The position numbers and the translations under genes were made by a program. Under the pieces are notes generated by a model. The model searched no databases, was not told where the DNA came from, and saw only the letters and a program-made list of their open reading frames with translations. From positions 1 to 18,909 of the forward strand of contig JAFDCW010000010.1 in the NCBI GenBank assembly GCA_019312705.1: a stretch of DNA of 18,909 nt. Direction: 5' to 3'. How positions within the stretch are numbered: position 1 is the first letter of the stretch; each line of letters opens with the position of its first letter. Of the stretch, positions 6,906-14,709 are shown piece by piece. Origin of the DNA: Deltaproteobacteria bacterium (lineage in GTDB: Bacteria > Myxococcota > Polyangia > Polyangiales > B10-G4).

Positions 6906-8054
6906 TCAGCGGTTGCAGGTCAAGGTTCGGAAGGCGAGGCGGTCGGTGCCGGCGGCGTCGAGATATCGATAAAGCAACCCACCGCGGCTCTCACCAGGGG
7001 CAAGAAGAATGCGCAGGTCGATCACCTCGCCTTCCGGCGGCGCGGGCAAGAAGCGCAGCTCGGTGCCGCTGAGCGGCTGCACGGCGACGCGCCCGTCGGC
7101 GAGGGGGACGAGGGCCTCGGTCTCGTTGGTCACCACCGCGTTGTCCGCGCCCCCAATCACGCCCCGGATGTCCGCGAGGGGCTGGACCACGAGCCCGCTC
7201 GCATCGAAGGGAAGGCGCACCAAGGTCGCCCCGTCGAGGTGAATCAAGAGCACGACGGCCGCGTCCCGGAGCCGGTCGAGGCTCACCGCGAAGCGACCGT
7301 CGGTGCGCCCGACGAGCCCCTCCCAGAGCAGCTCCCCGGAGACGCGGGTCAGAATCCCGGTGACGACCGCGGACTCGTCGAGGGCGAAGCGCGCCACGAG
7401 GCTGCCATCGGCGCTGACGACCGTTCGCAGATCCCGCGGACCCCGACCCAGGGGGCTCGTCGAGGCGACGTCATGGACGACGCGACCACGGGTCGACATG
7501 CGCGTGGCAGACGAATAGCGGCCTGGGGCGCCCGCCGCGCTCACATCGATGGCGGTCGTATCGAGGGAGTCGAAGACGCAAGGGGGCGTATTGACGGGGG
7601 CGATGAAGAGGCGCAGCGGGGAGCCACCGTCGTCGAAGAACGAGAGCGAGCAATCGGACGCGAGCACGGTCCAACCGTCGACCATTCCGTGGACCGGGAC
7701 AGCCCCGGCGACGGGCACCGTCCCGACCACACTCGGCGGGTCGGTCAGCGAGACGAGGCGGGAGATCCCGGAGTCCGTCGGGGTCGCGAGGCCCGTTTGC
7801 GTCCACGCAACGTCGGCGAGGCCATGCACGGCGCCGCCGAGGGTCGCTCCGGGCATCGCAGGGCCGAGGTCGAGGGGCTGGCCGTAGCTCCAGCTGCACG
7901 GGAAGGTATCGAAGCCCCCGTCCGGCGGACGGCTCGCGTCCTCGACGGGGACCGGAGCGCGGTCGTCGCTGAGCAGGCCCGACTTCGAACCGCACGCCGA
8001 AGCCAGCACCAGGAGCACGGGGAGCACCCAGGTTGCGATGAACGACAAATGCAT
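6906..8054 (-). CDS. predicted lipoprotein, CGSKSGLL type
   Basis: A 382-residue protein. The N-terminus is a lipoprotein signal (TWVLPVLLVLASAC, Cys21), and the mature part begins CGSKSGLL, a start I associate with many Sandaracinus/Polyangiales lipoproteins. The body consists of repeated short beta-rich units of about 40-45 residues with VV, DG and LV turns (for example TVVSADGSLVARFALDE, GRTDGRFAVSLDRL, PLADGRVAVQPLSG), suggesting a beta-propeller that would sit in the periplasm or on the outer membrane. No catalytic motif is visible. It is the last gene of the four-gene minus-strand run, 27 bases after the sulfatase-fold gene. It converges with the methyltransferase gene across a 19-base gap with no clear terminator. 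Function unknown. Confidence 0.8.
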   Translation of the reverse strand: MHLSFIATWVLPVLLVLASACGSKSGLLSDDRAPVPVEDASRPPDGGFDTFPCSWSYGQPLDLGPAMPGATLGGAVHGLADVAWTQTGLATPTDSGISRLVSLTDPPSVVGTVPVAGAVPVHGMVDGWTVLASDCSLSFFDDGGSPLRLFIAPVNTPPCVFDSLDTTAIDVSAAGAPGRYSSATRMSTRGRVVHDVASTSPLGRGPRDLRTVVSADGSLVARFALDESAVVTGILTRVSGELLWEGLVGRTDGRFAVSLDRLRDAAVVLLIHLDGATLVRLPFDASGLVVQPLADIRGVIGGADNAVVTNETEALVPLADGRVAVQPLSGTELRFLPAPPEGEVIDLRILLAPGESRGGLLYRYLDAAGTDRLAFRTLTCNR

Positions 8055-8081
8055 CAGCGCCAGTCTACACGCCTCGGAGGT

Positions 8082-10394
8082 TCACTCGGGGCGCGAAGTC
8101 CCGACGTAGCCGAGGGCCCGGAGCTGCGCTTCGGTCTCCGCGTCGATGACGGTTTCTTCGGCGCGGTGGGTTGGGGCACCGGCCGCGGCGCCGGCGAGGG
8201 TGAGGCCGAGGAGCCCGCGCAGGTAGCGCACGGCCAAGGGCCGGTCCGCGGCGAGGTCCGTCGTCTCCCCCGGGTCCGCCTCCAGGTCGTAGAGCATCAT
8301 CCGGGCGGAGGTGCGTTGGATGAGCTTGTAGCGGCCGACGACGATGGTGCGCCAGCCGTTCATGAAGCCACTGATGACAGCCCGTGGGGCATCCGGGACC
8401 TCACCGCGCAGCAAGGGCAGCAGCGAGCGCCCGGTCATCGCCTCGGGCACGGGGCGGCCGAGGGCGTCGAGGATGGTCGGTGCGATGTCGACGAGGCCCG
8501 CCGGGTCTTCGATGCGCGACGACGCCGCGGTCAGCCCGGGAATGCGAATGACGAAGGGCACCGAGAGCAGCTCCTCGTAGACCGAATGACCGTGGCCGAC
8601 GGAGCCGTGGTCGAAGAATTCTTCGCCGTGGTCGCTGGTGAAGACGACAAGGGTGTCTTCCGCAAGGCCGCGCCGGGTGAGGCCCTCGATGATCGAGGCG
8701 AAGTGCACGTCGTGGTAGGTGATTTCGCCGTCGTAGAGAGCCTCCAAGCGCTGTCGGTCTCGGGCGTTGATGCGCATCGCACCGCTCTTGATCTTTTCGA
8801 GAGTCTGGCGGTCGCGGCCAAAATCGACGGGCCCATCGTAGGGCCCGGGGTCGTAGGTCTCGAGCACGTCGTTGGGCGGCATGTAAGGCACGTGGGGGTC
8901 GATGGTGTGCACGTACAAAAAGAAGGGCTCATCCTCGGGCCGGTCGTCGAGCCAACCGAGGACGTCGGCGGCGACGAAGCTCGCCTGGGTCCGGCGCCCC
9001 TCGCGGATGTAGTTGCGGAAGCTCGCCCAGCCTTGGCGAAAGCCGAACTTGTCCGAGACGTAGCCGTTGGCGATGAAGGCGCCGGTATGAAAACCAGCAT
9101 CCTTCAAGGTCTCCGAGAGCAACTCGACGCTCCCCGGGACGACCGCGTCGTCGGAGGTCGCCGTATGCTCCCAGGGCAGGAGCCCCGAGAGCAGGGTCGC
9201 AACCGACGGTTTGGTCCAGTTCTCCTGGGTATGGCCCCGGGAAAAGACCGCGGCCCCAGCCGAAACGAAGGACGAGAGCCCCGGGGTGCGCACCCGGGTG
9301 TCGGGGTCGTAGATGGTGAGCTTGTCGCGCCGGAGAGTATCGACGAGGTAGACCAGTACGTTGCGCGGGGCCGCGGGCCGGGGGGCGAAGTCCTCGGCGC
9401 CGAGGGTGACGACCGCGGGGTCCGAGATGCGCAGGTCCGCGCCTTCGGCGACCAGCTCGAGGCGTACGATCTGGCCAGCGTGCCCCGCGAGGTCGACGTC
9501 CACCGCGGCACCCTCCGAGCTGGCGACGACACTGGCGACCTCGCGCACCGCGCCGCCGTCCGTCGCGAGGCGAAGGCGCAACGTACCGCCGGCTCCCCCC
9601 GATCCCCCGGAGCCCGCAACCTGGGCCCGGAACCGAGCCCCCGGGGTGACCTCGAAGCTCCAAGCGAGGCTCGTGCCCCCGGCGAGGGAGAGGCTCTGCC
9701 CGTCACTCAGCAAATCCCGGTCCGTAGCCGGCGCGGTCTCCCGGAGGTCGGCATCGGCGGGGCCGATGCGCAGCCAATCGATGGCGAGGCCCGCGCTTCC
9801 CACGCCGCGCGCCGGCCCCCCCCGGGGAACACGCATCTGGAGAAACGCTTCGGCGCTCGCGAGGGCGTCTTCGGGCAGGGTGAGCGTAACGACCTGGAAC
9901 GAGCCATCGGTGGGCAAGGTCGCGTGGCCGAGGGTCTCTTCGCCGAGGTAGGTCGTCATACGCCCATCGCCGAACGCCCGGGCGCGCAACTTGACGATGA
10001 ATCGACCGGGACCGAGGCGCGGCAAGAGCACCTTGCCCGTGACCCGGGGGACCACGAGGGTGCTGACGTCGTCGAAAGAGTGGTCGTCCCCGAGCTGCGT
10101 CTGCCACCCCCCGAGGGTGAACTGATGGCTCCGGGGCGCGCCGAAATCGACGACGAGCACCTCTCCTTCGCGATGTTCGGCCCGGGCGAGGTGGGCGGCA
10201 AAGTCATAGCGCACGGTGACCGCCTCGGGAGCCTCGGCTGGGTCTGCGGAGGCGCCCTCGGCGGGGTCCCCGGCGCCTTCGGCCCGATGGCTGGCCTCAC
10301 CTCGCGCCGGCTCTCCGTCGTCGTCACCGCACGCGACAGCCGCCGCCAAGATGACGGCAACTAAGAGGACGCGTATCAGGGCGCGCCATCCCAT
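8082..10394 (-). CDS. sulfatase-fold (alkaline phosphatase superfamily) lipoprotein with Thr nucleophile position
   Basis: A 770-residue lipoprotein. The signal MGWRALIRVLLVAVILAAAVAC has Cys22, followed by an acidic linker. Residues about 60-330 hold two beta-rich domains (probable sandwich folds). Residues about 340-700 are a type I sulfatase-like domain: NVLVYLVDTLRRD with metal Asp352, ENWTKPSVATLLSG, FTSDHGEEFFDHGS with Asp588-His589, and GHSVYEELLSVPFV; the end LRALGYV is typical. The nucleophile position holds Thr394 rather than the Cys/Ser that is turned into formylglycine, so it is probably not a true sulfatase. Thr is used by phosphotransferases such as LtaS, so phospho-group transfer or phosphodiester cleavage is more likely. 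I chose ATG 10394 because it opens the signal peptide directly; the frame reaches 10460. It overlaps the upstream gene by 19 bases. Confidence 0.85.
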   Translation of the reverse strand: MGWRALIRVLLVAVILAAAVACGDDDGEPARGEASHRAEGAGDPAEGASADPAEAPEAVTVRYDFAAHLARAEHREGEVLVVDFGAPRSHQFTLGGWQTQLGDDHSFDDVSTLVVPRVTGKVLLPRLGPGRFIVKLRARAFGDGRMTTYLGEETLGHATLPTDGSFQVVTLTLPEDALASAEAFLQMRVPRGGPARGVGSAGLAIDWLRIGPADADLRETAPATDRDLLSDGQSLSLAGGTSLAWSFEVTPGARFRAQVAGSGGSGGAGGTLRLRLATDGGAVREVASVVASSEGAAVDVDLAGHAGQIVRLELVAEGADLRISDPAVVTLGAEDFAPRPAAPRNVLVYLVDTLRRDKLTIYDPDTRVRTPGLSSFVSAGAAVFSRGHTQENWTKPSVATLLSGLLPWEHTATSDDAVVPGSVELLSETLKDAGFHTGAFIANGYVSDKFGFRQGWASFRNYIREGRRTQASFVAADVLGWLDDRPEDEPFFLYVHTIDPHVPYMPPNDVLETYDPGPYDGPVDFGRDRQTLEKIKSGAMRINARDRQRLEALYDGEITYHDVHFASIIEGLTRRGLAEDTLVVFTSDHGEEFFDHGSVGHGHSVYEELLSVPFVIRIPGLTAASSRIEDPAGLVDIAPTILDALGRPVPEAMTGRSLLPLLRGEVPDAPRAVISGFMNGWRTIVVGRYKLIQRTSARMMLYDLEADPGETTDLAADRPLAVRYLRGLLGLTLAGAAAGAPTHRAEETVIDAETEAQLRALGYVGTSRPE

Positions 10395-11038
10395 ACGACG
10401 GCGCAGTGCCCCGTCCCATCGCACACAGCCGATGCTTCCATCGGATACACGGGCGCGCATTCTGGGCAGCCGGACATGGGACCGTCGTCACAGACCAGCG
10501 TCATGTAGGCCTCCTCAGACGTGCGCGGAATGGCGATGAGGCCTTCCATGGTCGTATCGCCACCGCACTCGCAGCACGACTGGGTGCGCAGGCGACAGTC
10601 CATGCCGTCGACACACTCGCTTACCGGGTCCGCGAGCAGATCGACCACCTCGCAGGTGCCGGCGTTGCACGTGGCAACGAGGGACGGGTCTTGGGGGGAG
10701 TAGCAGGCCGGGCACCCGACCGTTCCACCGCCGCACGCCGCGGTCTGGTGGTCGCTCCTGCGATCGACGTTGATGGCTACCGCATCCCCACGCGTTGCCG
10801 CGCCGCAGGAGCCGCAACAACTCACCGGGACCACGACACAATCGGACGGCGCCGTGCAGTCGGAGATCCCGCCGCCGCCGGTGTCGGCGACGCCCGTGTC
10901 TCGGGCAGCGTCGGTCGCGCCACTGTCGCCGGCGCCGCCGTCGCCGCCGTGGCTATCGGTGCAGCCCGCCGAGAAGAGCATTGCGAAGAGGACGGCCGCG
11001 AGGCCAGCGATGAAGGGCTGCGTGATTCTCATGCACAT
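10376..11038 (-). CDS. lipoprotein with duplicated cysteine module
   Basis: A 220-residue lipoprotein with a hydrophobic signal ending in FSAGC (Cys26) and a Gly/Asp/Ala linker to about residue 60. The mature part is two copies of one domain (C61-C129 and C142 to about C213) with matching spacing: C-x5-C-x6-CC, then G-C-P-x-C-x11-C and a closing C-x4/5-C. Pairwise identity is otherwise low, so the duplication is old. The Cys pattern predicts a disulfide-stabilised surface protein. ATG 11038 is used; ATG 11032 is an equal alternative. It follows the K+ channel stop by 15 bases and overlaps the next gene by 19 bases, so it sits inside an operon. Family common in myxobacteria as hypothetical lipoproteins; function unknown. 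Confidence 0.8.
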   Translation of the reverse strand: MCMRITQPFIAGLAAVLFAMLFSAGCTDSHGGDGGAGDSGATDAARDTGVADTGGGGISDCTAPSDCVVVPVSCCGSCGAATRGDAVAINVDRRSDHQTAACGGGTVGCPACYSPQDPSLVATCNAGTCEVVDLLADPVSECVDGMDCRLRTQSCCECGGDTTMEGLIAIPRTSEEAYMTLVCDDGPMSGCPECAPVYPMEASAVCDGTGHCAVVWDGAP

Positions 11039-11053
11039 GAGGGGTAGTGTTCT

Positions 11054-12559
11054 TCAGGAAGGTGATTTCAGCACGGCGGCTTCCGCGAGATAGATCAAAT
11101 GGGACCCCGGCTGAACCATCGTCTCGTCGGGCGGGTTCACCCGCTCTCCGGCGTCCGATTGACCGCGAAATCCGATGACCAGGGCGCCGGTCTGCTCGCG
11201 AACACTGGTCGAAATCTCACCATAGGAAAGTGGGAGGTCGAGGGAGCCGGGTACCTGACCCACGTAGAAGTTCGCTTCCCCGTGCAGCGCGATCTGACTC
11301 ACGACCCCCCCGGTGCCGGGATTGGTGACGGCGTGGGTCAGGAGATCGTAACCGACCCGGGTGGTCTGCACGATCTCGTCGACGCCGGCGGTCTGGGCGT
11401 GCTCGACGTTTTCGGGGTCTAGGATCTCGGCGAGGACGTAGACGGGCTGCTTGCGGAGCTTGGCGCTCTCCTGCCTCGCCAGGTAGGAGCGAATGGTGAA
11501 CGCCGTGAGAATCGTCGTCGCGTCGACGGATTGCACCGGAAGCGAGCGGTCGGCGACGAGCAAGACGGCCCGGGCGTGGCTCAGCCGCGCCTTGTCGAGT
11601 TCGCTCTCCTTCGACGGGTCGCCCTCGACCCAGAGGAATTGCGGCGGCAGCGAATGGGGCCGCGTGTGGTTGGCGAAGAGCACCGTCTTGGTCTTCTCCA
11701 AGTCGAGCTCTTCGGCCAGGCCGTCGAGGAGCAGCCGGGCCCCTTCGGTGTACCCACACACCACGATGTGGTTCACGTAACCGGACATTCGAAACTGCTC
11801 CTCCCGCACGCTCAACACCGTATTGAGCAGGCTGTGACCGACGATACCTGCGAAGAACGCCAGGGTGAACATGCCCTTGACCATCAAGAAACCAGCGACG
11901 ACGCGGCCGAGGGATGTGACCGCGGTGATGTCGCCAAAACCGACCGTAGTGATGGTGACCAGGGCCCACCAAATGCCGTCGGCAAAGCTATTGATGCCGG
12001 GGTTTTCCAAGCGCTCGACGAGGAAGATGCTCGCGCCGCCGACGATCACCTCGACCCCGAGAACGGAGAACGCGAGGGTGAAGAGCAACCGGTCCCGTTC
12101 GATGGCGAACATCACCCCCTCGAAGGGGTTCGCGTAGCGGAAGACCCGCACTGAGCGCAGCAAGCGAAGCAGACGAAATGCACGAAGGCCCCGGAGCGCC
12201 GGCACGAACGAGAGGACCGTGACGATGTCCACGATGTTCGATGGCTGGAGCGCGAAGCGAAGCCGACTGACGACGTGGGTGCGCACGGCCCCGAGGGGCG
12301 GCCGGGCGAAGACCTCGAGGTCGAGGGGGCGGTAGCTCAGGATGCGCAGCGACACTTCGACCGCGAAGATGGCGAGCAGCACCTTGTCGATGAACATCCA
12401 CCACCCGGGGGCATCGCCGGCGTTGTCGAGGAGGAACGGCTCGGCGGCAAGGAGCACGACCGAAAGCACGATGAGCGCCCAGATCAGCCCCTCGACCACG
12501 CGGTAGACCCGCGTCGCCGGCTCGTGAAATGCCTCATGGACGGTGAAAAAGAGCCCCAT
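11054..12559 (-). CDS. voltage-sensor-type potassium channel with RCK (TrkA-N) domain
   Basis: A 501-residue inner-membrane channel subunit (a tetramer is expected). S1 is about residues 20-45 (EGLIWALIVLSVVLLAAE), S2 FIDKVLLAIFAVEVSLRIL, and S3 SNIVDIVTVLSFVPAL. S4 carries six Arg at every third position (R126, 129, 132, 135, 138, 141), a classic voltage sensor. S5, the pore helix and S6 follow, with filter TVGFGD at 205-210. The C-terminal half is a cytoplasmic RCK domain: NHIVVCGYTEGARLLL replaces the usual GxGxxG, as in MthK (CGWSES), and VEGDPSKESELDKARLSHARAV matches the MthK GDP...KA...ARAV pattern, suggesting ion rather than NAD gating. A TrkA-C-like part (about 400-495) ends it. The frame extends to 12709, but ATG 12559 gives the normal N-terminus. 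It heads the four-gene minus-strand operon. Confidence 0.9.
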   Translation of the reverse strand: MGLFFTVHEAFHEPATRVYRVVEGLIWALIVLSVVLLAAEPFLLDNAGDAPGWWMFIDKVLLAIFAVEVSLRILSYRPLDLEVFARPPLGAVRTHVVSRLRFALQPSNIVDIVTVLSFVPALRGLRAFRLLRLLRSVRVFRYANPFEGVMFAIERDRLLFTLAFSVLGVEVIVGGASIFLVERLENPGINSFADGIWWALVTITTVGFGDITAVTSLGRVVAGFLMVKGMFTLAFFAGIVGHSLLNTVLSVREEQFRMSGYVNHIVVCGYTEGARLLLDGLAEELDLEKTKTVLFANHTRPHSLPPQFLWVEGDPSKESELDKARLSHARAVLLVADRSLPVQSVDATTILTAFTIRSYLARQESAKLRKQPVYVLAEILDPENVEHAQTAGVDEIVQTTRVGYDLLTHAVTNPGTGGVVSQIALHGEANFYVGQVPGSLDLPLSYGEISTSVREQTGALVIGFRGQSDAGERVNPPDETMVQPGSHLIYLAEAAVLKSPS

Positions 12560-12581
12560 CGACGGCGGATGGTACTCGTTT

Positions 12582-12609
12582 ACGCCGCAAACAACATGGC
12601 CTGCGGCGT
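12582..12609. promoter_or_regulatory. perfect inverted repeat in divergent control region
   Basis: ACGCCGCA (12582-12589) and TGCGGCGT (12602-12609) are exact inverted copies separated by 12 bases. The repeat lies 22 bases upstream of the K+ channel start and between the two divergent operons, as an operator would. It could instead form a hairpin in the channel mRNA leader. The whole divergent gap (12560-12820) otherwise shows no clear -10/-35 pair. Confidence 0.35.
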
Positions 12610-12683
12610 GGGGAGCTTTGCGGCGGCGATGGTGGGGCGCTTCCCGCGCAACTGCCCCCGCCCAGCCCGATGAGGCCGCGCCG

Positions 12684-12815
12684 ATGCGCGACCACGACGC
12701 CCTCTTCAAGCGCGCCTTCGCGGCGCCCCTTCGCCCACCATGGACGAACTGCGCGGACTCGTCCTAACCGAAACCACCTCGCTCGGGCCTCGCCCTCCAT
12801 GCGACACTGGCGAGC
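12684..12815 (+). pseudogene. remnant of Rpn / PD-(D/E)XK transposase-like gene N-terminus
   Basis: From the ATG at 12684 the frame reads MRDHDALFKRAFAAP, the typical opening of Rpn-family/TIGR01784-type nuclease genes (usually followed by HAAGELRxxLPxxL). It then runs to a TAA at 12765. In the neighbouring frame from 12740, DELRGLVL continues the expected family pattern, and the first frame after the TAA gives PKPPRSGLALHATL. This is what a frameshifted and truncated copy would look like. The end is only approximate. The rest of the gene is not seen. The call rests on remembered family motifs, not on an alignment. Confidence 0.4.
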
Positions 12816-12820
12816 CGGCG

Positions 12821-14689
12821 ATGCACGTGCCCATCGAAACCTTGGTGACCGCGGGGCGCCTCGATCTGCTCCTCGAGCGGCACCGGGCCGCGCCGCGAAT
12901 CGGCGAGCGCCGCTATGCCCTCGACGCCATCGAGCGCGCCCTCCTGCTCTCGGACCCCGGGGCTATCCGCGAAGACCTCCGGGCAGAGATCCTCGGCCTC
13001 GGGGTCGACGCTTCGCTCTTTTCGGCCCTCGACGCCCCGGTCCCCCCCCACGCCGTGGTCCTGCCCTTCGTGGCCCCCGGGAGCCTTGGAAGCACTGGAG
13101 GCCTCGGCTTTGGTCGCCTGGTCTTCGTATCCCTCAGAGGCAAAGGGCGCGGCGCCGTCGTGACCGCGGCCCTCGAAGCCGCCGCCGCCGAGGTGAAGGA
13201 GGCCCCCCCGCCGGGAGGCCTCGAACGGTACGGCCTCGCCTATGCCCAGCCGGCGGTCGGTGAGCGCCTCGACATCACCGGGCGCTCCCTCGGCGCGGCC
13301 ACGTTCACGTCCGCGGTTGCGCTCTTCAGCGGACGCCCGGTACGGCCTGGCACCCTCATCAGCGGGGACCTGAATGGGGGCCGGGTCGAGTCCGTAGGCG
13401 GCCTCGCCCAAAAGTTGAGCGGCTGCCTCGCGTCTCGGGACGACCTGCGCCGGGCGATTGTGCCGACTCGAAATCGCGCGTCCGTGCGAGGAGTCGCCGA
13501 CGGGCTCGAGGTGATCGGGGTCGCGACCACCCGGGCCCTCCTCGACGCCGCCCTCGAAGCCACGCCGGCGACTCATCGCGACCCGGACCAGGCCGTCACC
13601 GCCGCCCGGAGCGCGTTCTGGTCGGGGTGGGACGGCTACCGATGGCCGACCCAGCGAGAGAGCCTCGAACGACTCCTGGTCGAGCTGCCGGAGTACCGCC
13701 CGGACCTCCGGGTGGAGGTGCTCACCATGCGCGGCGCCGTCACCCGGCACCTCGGCGCTCCGGAAGAGAGTAGAAAGATCCTGGCCGAAGCACGAGACCT
13801 CGCTTTTGGTCCCCTCGGCGACGAGGCGGTCCCCGACGCCCAACGAACCGTGCTCGCCCAGCACGAGGCACTTACCTTCGCGCGCCTCTGCCGTTGGGAC
13901 GACGCGACCCAAGCCGCCGATGAGGCCATCGCCATTGCCCGCCGGGGGCGCCTGCGCGGCGAACTCTTGAAGGCCCACGGCTCGGCGGGCCTCGTCGCCC
14001 TCGCCCGGGGCCGCGCCAAAAGAGCGGTGAAGCACCAGCGCCGGGCCCTCGAGTTGGTGCGGGCCCACCGGCCCCGCGCCGCCCCGAGGACCAGCGGATA
14101 CCTGATCGAGGCCCTCGGGCGTTCGGGAGACCTCGCCGAAGCTCGGGAGTGCTACCGACAAGCGCTCGGGGAAGTCGAGGCCGCGCCAGGAAGCAGACAA
14201 GCGTCCCGGGAGGCATGGCTGCGCGTCGCTTGGGCATCCGCCCTCGCCCACGCCGAGCGATACCGCGAGGTGAGGTCGGTCCTCGAGGTCCCGGTGATCG
14301 AGGAGGCCATCGGCGCAACGCCGCTCCCGGGGCTCACGGCCCGGCGACTGCTCGGGGAAGCCCTGACCCACAGCCGGCGCCCGGATCGCGGCTACGCCTT
14401 GCTCGCCGACTCCCCCGTCTCCCTCGGCCGCGGCGCCCTCCCCCACGTGCGCTTCCTCGCTCAGCTCAACGTGCTCGTCGAAGCCCGGGCCCGGACGCGC
14501 CACGGCGCCCTCGACCGCGACGCCGCCGCCCGGAGCCTCGCGGCCCTGACCCACCTGCCCCGCTACGGGGATGTGCCCAGATTCCTCGGCAAGCACAGCC
14601 AACGCGCCGCCCGCGCCCTCGAGAGCAATAGCCCGGGGCAGATTCATCGCACCCTCGGTCCCCTCCTTGGCCGCGCGATACGCCTCTGA
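12821..14689 (+). CDS. Lon-type (S16) protease domain fused to TPR-like helical domain
   Basis: A 622-residue soluble protein. Residues about 75-245 match the proteolytic domain of Lon: TGRSLGAATFTSAVALFSGR, then PVRPGTLISGD, VESVGGLAQKL and RRAIVPTRN. Ser156 and Lys198 align with the catalytic dyad of E. coli Lon (Ser679/Lys722); the spacing is 42 versus 43. There is no AAA+ ATPase or Walker motif, so it is not a canonical Lon. From about residue 295 to the end it is helical, with TPR-like pairs (LTFARLCRWDDATQAADEAI; EALGRSGDLAEARECYRQAL), probably for substrate or partner binding. The longer start at 12740 lies in what looks like a pseudogene remnant, so the ATG at 12821 is preferred; neither has a Shine-Dalgarno. 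It is the first gene of a four-gene operon, 20 bases before the PrsW-like gene. Probable role: regulated or self-cleaving protease. Confidence 0.75.
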   Translation: MHVPIETLVTAGRLDLLLERHRAAPRIGERRYALDAIERALLLSDPGAIREDLRAEILGLGVDASLFSALDAPVPPHAVVLPFVAPGSLGSTGGLGFGRLVFVSLRGKGRGAVVTAALEAAAAEVKEAPPPGGLERYGLAYAQPAVGERLDITGRSLGAATFTSAVALFSGRPVRPGTLISGDLNGGRVESVGGLAQKLSGCLASRDDLRRAIVPTRNRASVRGVADGLEVIGVATTRALLDAALEATPATHRDPDQAVTAARSAFWSGWDGYRWPTQRESLERLLVELPEYRPDLRVEVLTMRGAVTRHLGAPEESRKILAEARDLAFGPLGDEAVPDAQRTVLAQHEALTFARLCRWDDATQAADEAIAIARRGRLRGELLKAHGSAGLVALARGRAKRAVKHQRRALELVRAHRPRAAPRTSGYLIEALGRSGDLAEARECYRQALGEVEAAPGSRQASREAWLRVAWASALAHAERYREVRSVLEVPVIEEAIGATPLPGLTARRLLGEALTHSRRPDRGYALLADSPVSLGRGALPHVRFLAQLNVLVEARARTRHGALDRDAAARSLAALTHLPRYGDVPRFLGKHSQRAARALESNSPGQIHRTLGPLLGRAIRL

Positions 14690-14709
14690 GCGGGTACTCT
14701 CCGAAACCA

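Noticed and set aside
7239..10364. 1041-codon open frame on the plus strand
   Set aside because: It is antisense to two well-supported minus-strand genes with signal peptides and family motifs; its protein is low-complexity Arg/Gly/Glu/Asp without domains, as expected from GC-rich antisense.
12740..12820. Longer N-terminus for the S16-TPR protein
   Set aside because: These 27 codons read as part of the Rpn-like remnant and show no continuity with the S16 domain; no ribosome site precedes 12740.
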